The notes under the pieces: generated by a model
Databases searched by the model: none
Told to the model about the DNA's origin: nothing
The model's input: only the letters and a program-made list of their open reading frames with translations
Part shown: positions 6,367-14,740 of the stretch, piece after piece
How the letters are laid out: every line of letters begins with the position of its first letter
Position numbering within the stretch: position 1 is the first letter of the stretch
Made by a program: the position numbers and the translations under genes
Origin: Caldilineaceae bacterium SB0661_bin_32
GTDB lineage: Bacteria; Chloroflexota; Anaerolineae; Caldilineales; Caldilineaceae
Assembly (NCBI GenBank): GCA_009841235.1
Contig: VXMH01000102.1
Coordinates: forward strand, 1 to 64,000
Direction: 5' to 3'
DNA length: 64,000 bases

Positions 6367-9000
6367 ATGAGTGAAGAGCCAAACGGCGTAGACGGCGCAG
6401 CCCCCGGGGACAGTGGAATGGGCGGTTTGCCGCAGGACCCGACCTCCCGGAACGGGGCCAATGGCAATGGCATGTTTGCCCAGAGCGTCGAGGGCGTCTC
6501 TATCGAAGATGAGATGCGGACCGCTTTTCTGGACTATGCGGTCAGCGTAATCGTTGCGCGGGCTCTGCCTGACGCCCGCGACGGACTGAAACCGGTTCAC
6601 CGGCGCATCCTGTATGCCATGCACGATATGGGGCTGCGCGCGAACTCGTCCTACAAGAAATCGGCCCGCATCGTAGGAGAGGTGCTGGGAAAGTACCATC
6701 CCCACAACGATCAGGCGGTCTACGATGCGCTTGCGCGCATGGCGCAGGAGTTCAGCCTGCGCTACCCGCTGGTAGACGGCCAGGGGAACTTCGGCTCCGT
6801 GGACGGCGACAGCCCTGCGGCGATGCGATACACGGAAGCCAGGCTGGCACAGCTGACCGAGATGCTGCTCCAGGACATCGAAATGGATACGGTCGATTGG
6901 GGGCCGAATTTCGACGACAGCCTGGAGGAGCCGCTGGTACTGCCTGGAAAACTGCCCAACATGCTGGTCAACGGCTCGAGCGGCATCGCCGTGGGCATGG
7001 CGACAAACATTCCTCCTCATAACCTGCGCGAGATCTGCGACGCGGTGGCTTTTGTCATCGACAACTGGGAGCGGCGGGAACAGATCGGCCTGGAAGAGTT
7101 AATGGAGCTTGTGAAGGGGCCGGACTTTCCGACCGGCGGCGAAGTTCTGGGGACGGAAGGGATTCGCCACGCGTTTGCCACCGGCCGCGGCCGCGTGCTT
7201 GTGCGCGCCCGGACGGAGATTGAAGAGACGGACAGCGGCCGGTTCCGCATCATTGTCACAGAGATCCCTTACCAGGTAAACAAGACGACTCTGATTGAGC
7301 GGATCGCCGAGCTGGCCCGGTCGGGTCGCCTGGACAGCATCAGCGATCTGCGAGATGAGAGCGACCGGCGCGGCATGCGTATCGTCATCGAGCTGAAACG
7401 AGGCGCGTCGCCCAAAAAGGAGCAGAACCGTCTCTTCAAGTTTACGCCGCTGCAGTCGACGTTCAGCGTGAATGCCCTCTCCCTGCTGAACGGCAGGCCG
7501 GTGACGCTGGGATTGCGGCGGGCGCTGTTGATTTACATTGACCACCGCTTCGAGGTGATCACGCGGCGAACCGAGTTTGATCTGACCAAGCAGCGTGAGC
7601 GCGCCCATGTCCTGGAAGGGCTGCGCATCGCCCTTCAGTTTCTTGACGAGGTTATTGAGACGATCCGCAATGCGGCCAGCGCCGAAGAGGCACGCACGCA
7701 CCTGGTGGAAAGGTTCAGCCTGAGCCTTGTGCAGGCGCAGGCGATCCTGGATCTGCAGTTGAGGCGGCTGGCTGCTTTGGAGCGGCAGCGAATAGAAGAT
7801 GAGTACCGGGAGGTGATGGAGCGCATTGCCTACCTGGAAGACCTGCTGGCCAATCCGCCGAAAATTCGGGGCCTGATTCGCGACGACATCGCTGAGATGA
7901 AGGAGAAATACGGCGATGAACGGCGCACGGGGATCATACATCATGCCAGCGGCGACTTCAGCGACGAGGACTTGGTCCCGCAGGAAAACGTGTTGATCAG
8001 TTTCAGCGCCAATTCCTACATCAAGCGAATGGAGGCCGACAGCTTCCGGGCGCAAGGTCGCGGGGGACGCGGGGTAATTGGGATGACAACGCGAGGCGAG
8101 GACGAAGTCATGGATCTGCGCTTCGCCCGAACTCTGGACCACATTCTCTTTTTTACGAACAAGGGAAGGGTCTACAGTAGCCGCGTCTATGAGTTGCCGG
8201 AGGGGAGCCGCACGTCCAAGGGGGCTCACATCGCCAATATTCTGACGCTTCAGCCCGATGAACAGGTCACGACGATGTTGACCCTGGGCGACTTCGAGCA
8301 GGCTTCATACATTACTCTCCTGACTCGCAAGTCTCGCATCAAACGCGTGAAGGTGTCAGCGTTCTCGAATGTTCGTCCGAGCGGCGTCATCGCAATGAAC
8401 CTGGATCAAGAGGACTCGCTCGAATGGGCACAGTTGACCAATGGCGACCAGGAATTCATTATTGTCACTCGCGGCGGCAAGGCGCTGCGGATGCGCGAGG
8501 ACCAGGTTCGGGCAATGGGCCGCACGGCGGCTGGTGTCTGGGCTATGCGTTTGCTAGGCGATGACCTGGTCACGGGCTTCGATGTTGTGCGACCGGGCGC
8601 AGATCTCTTTGTTCTGCACGAGTTGGGATGCGGCAAACGGGTGCCACTCGAAGAATACGCCACGAAGAGTCGATATATTCAGGGCGTATGGACGACGGAT
8701 CACACCAAAATAGGTGAACTCGGTCCAATTATTGCAGCGAGGGTCGTCAGTGAGGAGGACCAGATCACTGCGATTACCGGCAACGGGATCGTGTTGCGAA
8801 CTGCCGTCTCGGGTATCAGCCACAAGGGGCGCCCTGCCATGGGCGTACGCATCGTCAACCTTGACGAAGGGGATACGGTTGCTGCGCTGGCGGTGCTCAG
8901 GCACGAAGACCTGATCCGCAAAGTTGAGGGCACTGAAGCGGATGGCGACGGAACCACCGAGGCCGCAGCCGGGATACCGCCCGTTGCAGTAGCCGATTGA
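6367..9000 (+). CDS. gyrA: DNA gyrase subunit A
   Basis: The 877-residue type IIA topoisomerase subunit cuts and rejoins DNA to introduce negative supercoils together with GyrB, which is not in this window. The winged-helix/tower region begins near 44 after a Gly/Asn-rich N-terminal extension. The catalytic tyrosine is Y155 in AAMRYTEARL. The quinolone-determining region HPHNDQAVYD spans 111-120. A C-terminal beta-pinwheel domain follows, with the GyrA box QGRGGRG at 563-569; this box separates gyrase from ParC. The residue equivalent to E. coli Ser83 is Gln116 and Gly81 is Asn114, while Asp87 is kept (D120). The gene lies 18 bp before the AlbA_2/HATPase gene, so the two are probably co-transcribed. 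Confidence 0.97.
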   Translation: MSEEPNGVDGAAPGDSGMGGLPQDPTSRNGANGNGMFAQSVEGVSIEDEMRTAFLDYAVSVIVARALPDARDGLKPVHRRILYAMHDMGLRANSSYKKSARIVGEVLGKYHPHNDQAVYDALARMAQEFSLRYPLVDGQGNFGSVDGDSPAAMRYTEARLAQLTEMLLQDIEMDTVDWGPNFDDSLEEPLVLPGKLPNMLVNGSSGIAVGMATNIPPHNLREICDAVAFVIDNWERREQIGLEELMELVKGPDFPTGGEVLGTEGIRHAFATGRGRVLVRARTEIEETDSGRFRIIVTEIPYQVNKTTLIERIAELARSGRLDSISDLRDESDRRGMRIVIELKRGASPKKEQNRLFKFTPLQSTFSVNALSLLNGRPVTLGLRRALLIYIDHRFEVITRRTEFDLTKQRERAHVLEGLRIALQFLDEVIETIRNAASAEEARTHLVERFSLSLVQAQAILDLQLRRLAALERQRIEDEYREVMERIAYLEDLLANPPKIRGLIRDDIAEMKEKYGDERRTGIIHHASGDFSDEDLVPQENVLISFSANSYIKRMEADSFRAQGRGGRGVIGMTTRGEDEVMDLRFARTLDHILFFTNKGRVYSSRVYELPEGSRTSKGAHIANILTLQPDEQVTTMLTLGDFEQASYITLLTRKSRIKRVKVSAFSNVRPSGVIAMNLDQEDSLEWAQLTNGDQEFIIVTRGGKALRMREDQVRAMGRTAAGVWAMRLLGDDLVTGFDVVRPGADLFVLHELGCGKRVPLEEYATKSRYIQGVWTTDHTKIGELGPIIAARVVSEEDQITAITGNGIVLRTAVSGISHKGRPAMGVRIVNLDEGDTVAALAVLRHEDLIRKVEGTEADGDGTTEAAAGIPPVAVAD

Positions 9001-9018
9001 GCAAGGGAGCTTCCACCA

Positions 9019-10458
9019 ATGTCAGACCTTCGTTCGCTGCTGGCCAGCGAGCCTGGGCCGCGCCTTGCATTTTTGCCCAGCCTCAACCCGGATTTTCTCG
9101 CAGAGACGCTCGTCGCCTTCGCCAATGGTGAAGGCGGTTCGGTCGTATTGGGGATTGATCCGGAATTCGGCCAGGCAGATCGTCTGGTGGGGGACGAAGT
9201 GGAGGGCGTTCTGCAATCGGCCCTGGCGCTGTGCCGCCCGCCAATGCGGACCGAATGGCAGCAGGAGGAGACGCAGAACGGGGCGGTGATCATGCTGCGG
9301 GTTGAGCGCAGCAGCGAACTGCACGTCCTCTCTGACGGACGGGCGCTGGTGCGCCGCGGCAGTGAGAATCGTCCACTCAGCCCGTCGGAGCTGGAGATGC
9401 TGGTGGGCAATCGAGCGATGGGGGAGTTTGAAAGGGAGGAGGTCCCAGGCTCGGCGAGAGAGGACTTGGACGAGGACGTAATCGACGAGTATCTCGAGAA
9501 GAGGCAGCAGCGCAATCCCCGCGGCACATTGTTGCCCAAGAACAGACTGCTGCAGCAGATTGGCGCGTTAGGCGCCGACGGGACTCCGACAGTGAGCGGC
9601 ATGCTCCTGTTTGGAAAAGAGCCCCAGCTGTTTCTTCCCCATGGCCGGGCGGTATTTGTGAAGTTCGACGACAGCCCGGCTGCTTTCAGAACGGAAGAGA
9701 GGGCAAAGTTATCCCGGGCAGGCGGCTCCGAGGCGTCTGTGTATTTGGAGAGCGACCCGGGTTCTTTCGGGTATGGACGCCGCGAGGAGATCACGGGGCC
9801 GCTTGCTCGAATTGTCGAACGCGGCTGGCGAGTCATCTGGGAAGAGATGGGCAAGAAGGCCGTCGTAAAGGGTTTACAGCGGGAAGATCAGACGGAATAC
9901 CCCCCATTTGCAGTCCGTGAAGCGCTGGTCAACGCAGTCTGCCACCGGGACTATCGCCTGCGCGGCAGCAGCGTTGAGATTCACATGCGGCCGGACAGCC
10001 TTGAGATCATCAGTCCCGGCGGCCTGCCGGCTTACATAACGGTCGAGAATATCGTCGAGGAGCATTACAGCCGCAACCCGCGTCTCGTCAACGGACTTTA
10101 CCAGTGGGGTTATATCGAGGAGCTGGGTCTGGGGGTTGACCGTATGATAGAGGACATGGTGGCGGCCGGCCATCCGCCCCCGCTCTTCGATGCGAAGAGC
10201 CACCGGTTCTCAGTCACGTTGCAGAATCGCAAAGACCTGGAAAAGATAATCCCCGAGTGGGAACAGCACATGAACGAGCGCCAGCTCAAGGCAATGCAAT
10301 TTGTGCAGTCGAACGGCAGCATAAGCAATGGAGATTACCGGCAGTTGTGTTCCCACGTGGGGGCCGAGACGTTACGACTGGACCTGGTTGACCTGGTGAA
10401 CAAGAAGCTGCTCCTGAAGATTGGCGACAAACGAGGGACCAGATATATTCTCAGATAG
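9019..10458 (+). CDS. AlbA_2 (Schlafen-type) plus HATPase_c_4 putative regulator
   Basis: The 479-residue protein begins with an AlbA_2/Schlafen-like domain (about 10-125; core LVAFANGEGGSVVLGI at 31-46). A linker leads to a RecG-C-like HATPase_c_4 domain (about 290-385) with REALVNAVCHRDY (300-312), PGGLP (333-337) and ELGLGVDRM (368-376). A winged helix occupies the last 50 residues. Such proteins are often labelled ATP-dependent helicase or transcriptional regulator, but there is no helicase motor, so that name would mislead. The domain order suggests DNA or RNA binding coupled to GHKL-type ATP binding. The gene follows gyrA by 18 bp with an AAGGGAG ribosome binding site, implying co-expression. 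Its function is unknown; some relatives act in phage defence or stress regulation, and nothing here proves either. Confidence 0.82.
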   Translation: MSDLRSLLASEPGPRLAFLPSLNPDFLAETLVAFANGEGGSVVLGIDPEFGQADRLVGDEVEGVLQSALALCRPPMRTEWQQEETQNGAVIMLRVERSSELHVLSDGRALVRRGSENRPLSPSELEMLVGNRAMGEFEREEVPGSAREDLDEDVIDEYLEKRQQRNPRGTLLPKNRLLQQIGALGADGTPTVSGMLLFGKEPQLFLPHGRAVFVKFDDSPAAFRTEERAKLSRAGGSEASVYLESDPGSFGYGRREEITGPLARIVERGWRVIWEEMGKKAVVKGLQREDQTEYPPFAVREALVNAVCHRDYRLRGSSVEIHMRPDSLEIISPGGLPAYITVENIVEEHYSRNPRLVNGLYQWGYIEELGLGVDRMIEDMVAAGHPPPLFDAKSHRFSVTLQNRKDLEKIIPEWEQHMNERQLKAMQFVQSNGSISNGDYRQLCSHVGAETLRLDLVDLVNKKLLLKIGDKRGTRYILR

Positions 10459-10464
10459 CAGCTC

Positions 10465-10497
10465 CATTTGGGATAGTTGGGTTATTCATTTGGGATA
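10465..10497. repeat. Pair of 11-bp direct repeats, 22-bp period
   Basis: The string catttgggata occurs at 10465-10475 and 10487-10497, so starts are 22 bp apart, about two helical turns. This geometry fits a dimeric or tandem regulator site. It lies just after the AlbA_2 gene and about 95 bp before the lepB promoter. Confidence 0.45.
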
Positions 10498-10589
10498 AAA
10501 GGGATGGTGCGAGAGGATAAGCCGGGTATATCCTGTCAGGAAAGATCTTAACCCTCTTTATGTCTCGATTATCTGCCTTTCAAGTGGAG

Positions 10590-10598
10590 TGATATAAT
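10590..10598 (+). promoter_or_regulatory. Extended -10 promoter for lepB
   Basis: The sequence tgatataat is a perfect extended -10 (TGn then TATAAT, 10593-10598), about 114 bp before the chosen lepB start. No clear -35 box is seen, which an extended -10 can tolerate. Confidence 0.5.
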
Positions 10599-10711
10599 TT
10601 GCATATGCTCTTGCCCCTGGAATGGGGCGTCTACGCTAAGAAATCGGACCCAAGCCATTGCACCAAGATAAGAAAAACCCGCAGGTAGCGGATACCGGAG
10701 GCGCTGTGCCT

Positions 10712-11314
10712 ATGGCCGACGGGCAAGCCATGTTTGCAGTCGAACAGGGTGACGAAGAGGTTGCGGGTTTCAAGTCATTGCTGCGGGAGACGCTGGAGAC
10801 GGTGATTCTAGCGGTCCTCATTTTCCTTGTTATCCGCAGCCTTGTACAGAACTATCGCATCGAAGGGCAGTCGATGGAGCCGAACTTCCAGCACGGTCAG
10901 TACCTGCTTGTGAACAAACTGGCCTATCGATTGGGAGAGTATAGTCGCGGCGACGTCATCGTCTTCCACTACCCCAATAACCCATCCCAGGATTACATCA
11001 AGCGAGTCATCGGGCTGCCGGGGGACACGGTTGAGTTTCGAGACGGGGCCTTGATTGTAAACGGGCTTAACATCGATGAGCCTTACGACCAGGTCCCGAT
11101 CGCACGAGACATTCAGGCGCAGACAGTCGCTCCCGGTTTCTTGTATGTGTTGGGAGACAACCGCCCGGCGTCGTCTGACACGCGCACGTGGGGCCAGCTG
11201 TCGCAAGAGTTCGTTATTGGGAAGGCCTGGTTTGCCATTTGGCCGGTCGGAGACGTAGGACTGGTAGAGCATCCAGCCATAGAATTAGGACCGGCACTGA
11301 AGCCAGCCCCCTAG
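10712..11314 (+). CDS. lepB: Signal peptidase I
   Basis: This membrane serine protease removes signal peptides from exported proteins. The 200-residue form starting at ATG 10712 has a GGAGG site about 10 bases upstream. An in-frame TTG at 10658 would add 18 residues but has no ribosome site. One membrane segment lies at about 29-43, followed by the catalytic Ser54 in GQSMEPNF, the general base Lys97 in DYIKRVIGLPGD, and the C-terminal box VLGDNRPASSDTRTWG. Length and the single anchor match Gram-positive or Chloroflexota-type SipS enzymes. It has its own promoter and is followed by a 134-bp gap. Many of the exported proteins in this window would be its clients. Confidence 0.95.
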   Translation: MADGQAMFAVEQGDEEVAGFKSLLRETLETVILAVLIFLVIRSLVQNYRIEGQSMEPNFQHGQYLLVNKLAYRLGEYSRGDVIVFHYPNNPSQDYIKRVIGLPGDTVEFRDGALIVNGLNIDEPYDQVPIARDIQAQTVAPGFLYVLGDNRPASSDTRTWGQLSQEFVIGKAWFAIWPVGDVGLVEHPAIELGPALKPAP

Positions 11315-11448
11315 TTCTTTCGGTCCGCAACCTAAGTGCGTAGATCTGCTTCATTCTACGCGGCGATGCCCGGTTGGCGCCGGAGACAGACGTTACTGCT
11401 ACGGAAGCAGAAATCAGGAAGATCTGAGGAAGAACCGGGAGAATTCGA

Positions 11449-11727
11449 ATGGCACAGGCCAGGGTCAGAGATTTCCTTATTTTAATCGGTCATACGTGGA
11501 TGTGCTTGGACTGTCGAAGGAAGCTTCTCGAGGACCCGGAGGCGACCCTCATCGGCCACAAGCTCAGCGAATTCGAACGGGAGAGGCTGCTGAACCTGAC
11601 CGACAGCTCCTTTCGCACAATGATGGATTTGGAAGCGGCAACCGGTCTTACTGCTGACGAAGTTTCGCTCGCGGTAGACCATCCTCGCTCACGTCTGCGT
11701 CATTTGGGCACACGAGTGCGAGGGTAG
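11449..11727 (+). CDS. Small protein resembling the Os1348 / NHLP-clan family
   Basis: The 92-residue soluble protein shows FLILIGHTW, CRRKLLEDPEATL, then a helix of the form LSEFERERLLNL and a final MDLEAATGL. The run of an N-terminal helix, a LLxDPEAxL turn and an LxxxExxxLLxL helix resembles Os1348-type and LigA-like domains, which are often leader-like parts of RiPP precursors. I see no RiPP maturation enzyme nearby and no obvious core peptide after the domain, so a free-standing domain of unknown role is as likely. A GGGAG site precedes the ATG. The YbjN-like gene follows 31 bp downstream. Family membership needs a profile search, but the coding call is good because of the ribosome site and spacing. 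Confidence 0.6.
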   Translation: MAQARVRDFLILIGHTWMCLDCRRKLLEDPEATLIGHKLSEFERERLLNLTDSSFRTMMDLEAATGLTADEVSLAVDHPRSRLRHLGTRVRG

Positions 11728-11758
11728 AGTCGAGGCAGCGCCAGGCGCACGGCCGCCG

Positions 11759-12184
11759 ATGAGTCAGCAACGGGTGGACATTCCAGCGCTGTTTGACCGT
11801 TACGAGTGGGGATATGAAACGGTCGAGGACGGTATCTGGCGCAGTACGTTCGCCGACGAAAAGGACGAGGAGTATGATCTTTATGTGGCTGCCGGCGAAG
11901 AGTATCTGCACTTTGCCGTCACGCCCCTTACTCCTCCTCCCACGCCGGCGTGCAGAGAGAGGCTGACGGCGCTCCTGCTGAACCTGAATCAGTCGATGCG
12001 CCTCGTCCGATTCGCTACGGACAGCGACGGCGATGTTTCTCTCCTGGCCGATCTGCCGCTGGCCGCCCTGTCCTTCGCCCTCTTTGCCGCGACAATGGAC
12101 TCCCTTATCCACTACACTCGCGAACTGGCCGGCCCCCTGTCCCGGACTGCCACCGACCCTCACTTTGAAATGTCAGCCCCGTAG
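11759..12184 (+). CDS. YbjN-like / CesT-chaperone-fold protein
   Basis: The 141-residue protein has an alpha/beta layout typical of the YbjN (type III secretion chaperone-like) fold. A beta-rich first half (WRSTFADEKDEEYDLYVAAGEEYLHFAV) leads to a Pro-rich turn. A second half then contains LLLNLNQSMRLVRFATDSDGDVSLLADLP and a long C-terminal helix. YbjN-type proteins are thought to act as small regulators or chaperones, and no enzyme residues are seen. It lies between the Os1348-like gene and the menorin-like gene with 31- and 30-bp gaps, so the three probably form one operon. No clear ribosome binding site precedes the ATG, suggesting translational coupling. The partner protein is unknown. 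Confidence 0.65.
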   Translation: MSQQRVDIPALFDRYEWGYETVEDGIWRSTFADEKDEEYDLYVAAGEEYLHFAVTPLTPPPTPACRERLTALLLNLNQSMRLVRFATDSDGDVSLLADLPLAALSFALFAATMDSLIHYTRELAGPLSRTATDPHFEMSAP

Positions 12185-12214
12185 CAAGAGCCCTGCCCGG
12201 GGAAGGAGATTGTC

Positions 12215-12964
12215 ATGGCCATTGCGCTCGCCGACCGGTGGCTGCCGATCATGGAGGCGCTGGGCGTCAAACGCCCGGGCGACATCGGTTGGATTCACGG
12301 CGCCAACAGCTCGCAGGCCCTGCTTGGCGCCTTGTCCGACCGGCATGTCCACTTCATTGAAGGGGACATCTCTGTTGTCGGCGGAGAGATCATAATGGCC
12401 CATCCGCCGGTGACGGAGAGTGACCTGGGCTTTGAGAAGTGGCTGGACCTGACCATCGAGGCGGGGAAGGGCGCGAAACTTGACTTCAAGTCTCCTGAAG
12501 CGGTTACCCACTGTCTGAACTACGCCAGGCAACAAGCGCTTGGCAAGATACCGTTGTGTGCCAATGCCGACATCTTAGCCGGCCCGGGGGGCGACAAGCC
12601 CGTCTTCAAGCCGGACGAGTTTATTGGCTTGTGCAACCGTATTTTGCCCCAGGCGTTTCTTTCGCTCGGCTGGACCGTCGAGGAAGGAGAACTGGGCTAT
12701 ACGAAGGAAACGGTTGACGAAATGCTCGATCTTCTGGTCGAAGTCGAAGCGCCGGTCTCCCTGTGCTTCCATGCCGGATACTTAAGAAAATCGTGGGCGC
12801 GCTTGGAGGAGATCCTGGCGGAGACGGACTACACTTTTACTATCTGGGGCAGGATTGAAGACCAGGGGCTCGTATCATGGATCCGGGCCAACACGCCTCC
12901 CGGTCGTTGCTTCTATGACGTACAGTGGAAGGACGGTACGCAGATCCACTTGACCTCTGATTGA
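12215..12964 (+). CDS. FAM151/menorin-like (DUF2181) protein
   Basis: The 249-residue protein fits the DUF2181 family, related to animal FAM151/menorin and to glycerophosphodiester phosphodiesterases. The first part has the pattern of that TIM-barrel active site: WIHGANS with H28, EGDI with E49 and D51, IMAHPP with H63, and KLDFKSPEA around 88-96. A phosphodiester or related hydrolase activity is therefore plausible, though not demonstrated for this family. There is no signal peptide, so it should be cytoplasmic. AAGGAG lies 6 bases before the ATG. It is the last gene of the small plus-strand group and converges on the sulfatase 37 bp away. Confidence 0.75.
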   Translation: MAIALADRWLPIMEALGVKRPGDIGWIHGANSSQALLGALSDRHVHFIEGDISVVGGEIIMAHPPVTESDLGFEKWLDLTIEAGKGAKLDFKSPEAVTHCLNYARQQALGKIPLCANADILAGPGGDKPVFKPDEFIGLCNRILPQAFLSLGWTVEEGELGYTKETVDEMLDLLVEVEAPVSLCFHAGYLRKSWARLEEILAETDYTFTIWGRIEDQGLVSWIRANTPPGRCFYDVQWKDGTQIHLTSD

Positions 12965-13001
12965 GCCGTGCGATTTGGCGGGCGCAGGAAGGCTGCCGCC
13001 C

Positions 13002-14630
13002 TCAACGCCTGAGGGGCCAGGGAAGCACACCAACTCGTTCGGCCCAGGCGTGATAAAGGTCTGCAAACTCCTCCACCTTGGGGCGGTTCTTCTCGCTCAG
13101 ATCGTTCAGTTCGGTCCGGTCTTCCAGCATGTCGTAGAGCTCCCACCGGCCTCCATGTTTGCTGACCAGTTTCCACCGGCCCAACCTGACGGCTCGATTG
13201 CCTTCGTGTTCCCAGAAAATATGGCCCTGCCGGCTCCATTGCGCGCCTCTCAGCAGGGGCAGAAAGCTTTCTCCTTCCATCGGCAAGACCGGCTGCCCGT
13301 TGTACTCATCAGGTTGGGCAATGCCGGCGGCGTCAAGGAGGGTCGGCAGGACGTCGATGACGTGACAGGCCTCGTGCACGATCTGATTGGGTTGAATGGT
13401 TGAGGGCCAGTGGGCGACCAGGGGCGTGGAGATGCCGCCCTCGTGAACCCAATGCTTGTACAGCCGGAAGGGGGCGTTGGAAGCGTTCGCCCAAGGGAGA
13501 TCGTAGCTCATAAAGGTATGCGGGCCGCCGGGAAGGAGATTGGGATCGTTGCCGACCCGCATTGGTCTGCCATCCGGCGTCCAGTCGCTGTAACGGTCAA
13601 CCCAGCCGTTCTCCGAGAGGAATTCAGCGCAACCGCCGTTATCGGAAAGGAAGAGAATGAGCGTGTTCTCGTCAAGCTGCGAAGCCTCCAGCGCAGCCAG
13701 AATTCGCCCGACGCCCTGGTCCATCCGGTCAATTTGCGCGGCATAGACGGCCATGCGCATGTCTTCCCAGTCCTGGTTGCGGGAATCCTCCCAAGGGGGC
13801 GCGGACTCGTCGCGGGGGGAGATCTGCCAGCGGCTGTCAAGAAGCCCCATCCCTTTCAGCTCCTCATGCCGGGCAGTACGCAGCGCGTCCCACCCTCCGT
13901 TGCGATAGGTCCCTTCGTACTTGGCGATATCCTGCGGCAGGGCGTGGAGCGGCCAGTGGGGGGCAGTGTAGGAGACGTAGAGGAAGAAGGGATCTTCGGT
14001 TAACAAGGACTCTTCGATCATCTTCACAGCCCGGTCACTGATTGCGTCAGTGTAATAGTAGGCGCCGGCCGCACTGGTCTGATCTATCTGCCCTTTTCCC
14101 TGACTCCCGGACTCCGCCCCGCGGTTGACAAAAGAGTCGTCCTCCATCAGCGAGTAGGGCGCGAAGAAGCTGCCAGCGCCGTCCAGCGTACCGTAATAGC
14201 GGTCAAACCCGCGCTGGCGAGGCGTAGGATGTCCGTCTTCGCCGGGCCGCCAGCTTTCCGGCCGGGTTGGGTCGTAGGCGCCGCCTACGTGCCATTTGCC
14301 GGACATGTAAGTGCGGTAGCCCCCGCTTTTGAGTGCCTCTGCGATGGTCACCACGTCGTCGCGCAAGTATCCCTGGTATGATGGCGAGCCGGTGTTCTCC
14401 ATCATGTGGCCAATTCCGGCTTGATGGGGGTAGGCGCCGGTGAGCATGCAGGCTCGTGTCGGGCAGCAACGAGCATAGTTGTACATCTGGGAGAACCGCA
14501 TTCCGCCATGGGCCAGCCTGTCCAGGTTGGGCGTTCGGATTTCCGATCCGTAACAGCCGATATCGGAGAAGCCCATGTCGTCCACAAGGATGAGGACAAA
14601 ATTCGGGCGCGGTGTTGGAGAATCTTCCAT
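13002..14630 (-). CDS. Arylsulfatase-family sulfatase
   Basis: The 542-residue type I sulfatase should hydrolyse sulfate esters using a formylglycine. Metal-binding D17-D18 lie in ILVDDMG, and the modification motif C-x-P-x-R is C55-C56-P57-T58-R59, followed by CMLTG. The sites FLSDNGG and the C-terminal EGNRAVRLGRWKLV pattern are typical. A GGAG site lies before ATG 14630. A longer in-frame start at 14684 has no good ribosome site and adds 18 residues unlike the family. No signal peptide is seen, so the location is probably cytoplasmic, or exported by an unrecognised route. The formylglycine-generating enzyme is not in the window. It is transcribed after the aminotransferase gene with a 110-bp gap. 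The substrate is unknown; sulfated glycans or small molecules are both possible. Confidence 0.92.
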   Translation of the reverse strand: MEDSPTPRPNFVLILVDDMGFSDIGCYGSEIRTPNLDRLAHGGMRFSQMYNYARCCPTRACMLTGAYPHQAGIGHMMENTGSPSYQGYLRDDVVTIAEALKSGGYRTYMSGKWHVGGAYDPTRPESWRPGEDGHPTPRQRGFDRYYGTLDGAGSFFAPYSLMEDDSFVNRGAESGSQGKGQIDQTSAAGAYYYTDAISDRAVKMIEESLLTEDPFFLYVSYTAPHWPLHALPQDIAKYEGTYRNGGWDALRTARHEELKGMGLLDSRWQISPRDESAPPWEDSRNQDWEDMRMAVYAAQIDRMDQGVGRILAALEASQLDENTLILFLSDNGGCAEFLSENGWVDRYSDWTPDGRPMRVGNDPNLLPGGPHTFMSYDLPWANASNAPFRLYKHWVHEGGISTPLVAHWPSTIQPNQIVHEACHVIDVLPTLLDAAGIAQPDEYNGQPVLPMEGESFLPLLRGAQWSRQGHIFWEHEGNRAVRLGRWKLVSKHGGRWELYDMLEDRTELNDLSEKNRPKVEEFADLYHAWAERVGVLPWPLRR

Positions 14631-14740
14631 TTGAGGCTCCGCGGCGCAGTTCTTTGGATTGAGGGGAGCTGAAAAAGCGGTCACTCATGCGACTCTGGGA
14701 ATCGAGCCGGGTCGGGACGACATTCCTCTGAGGATTATTC

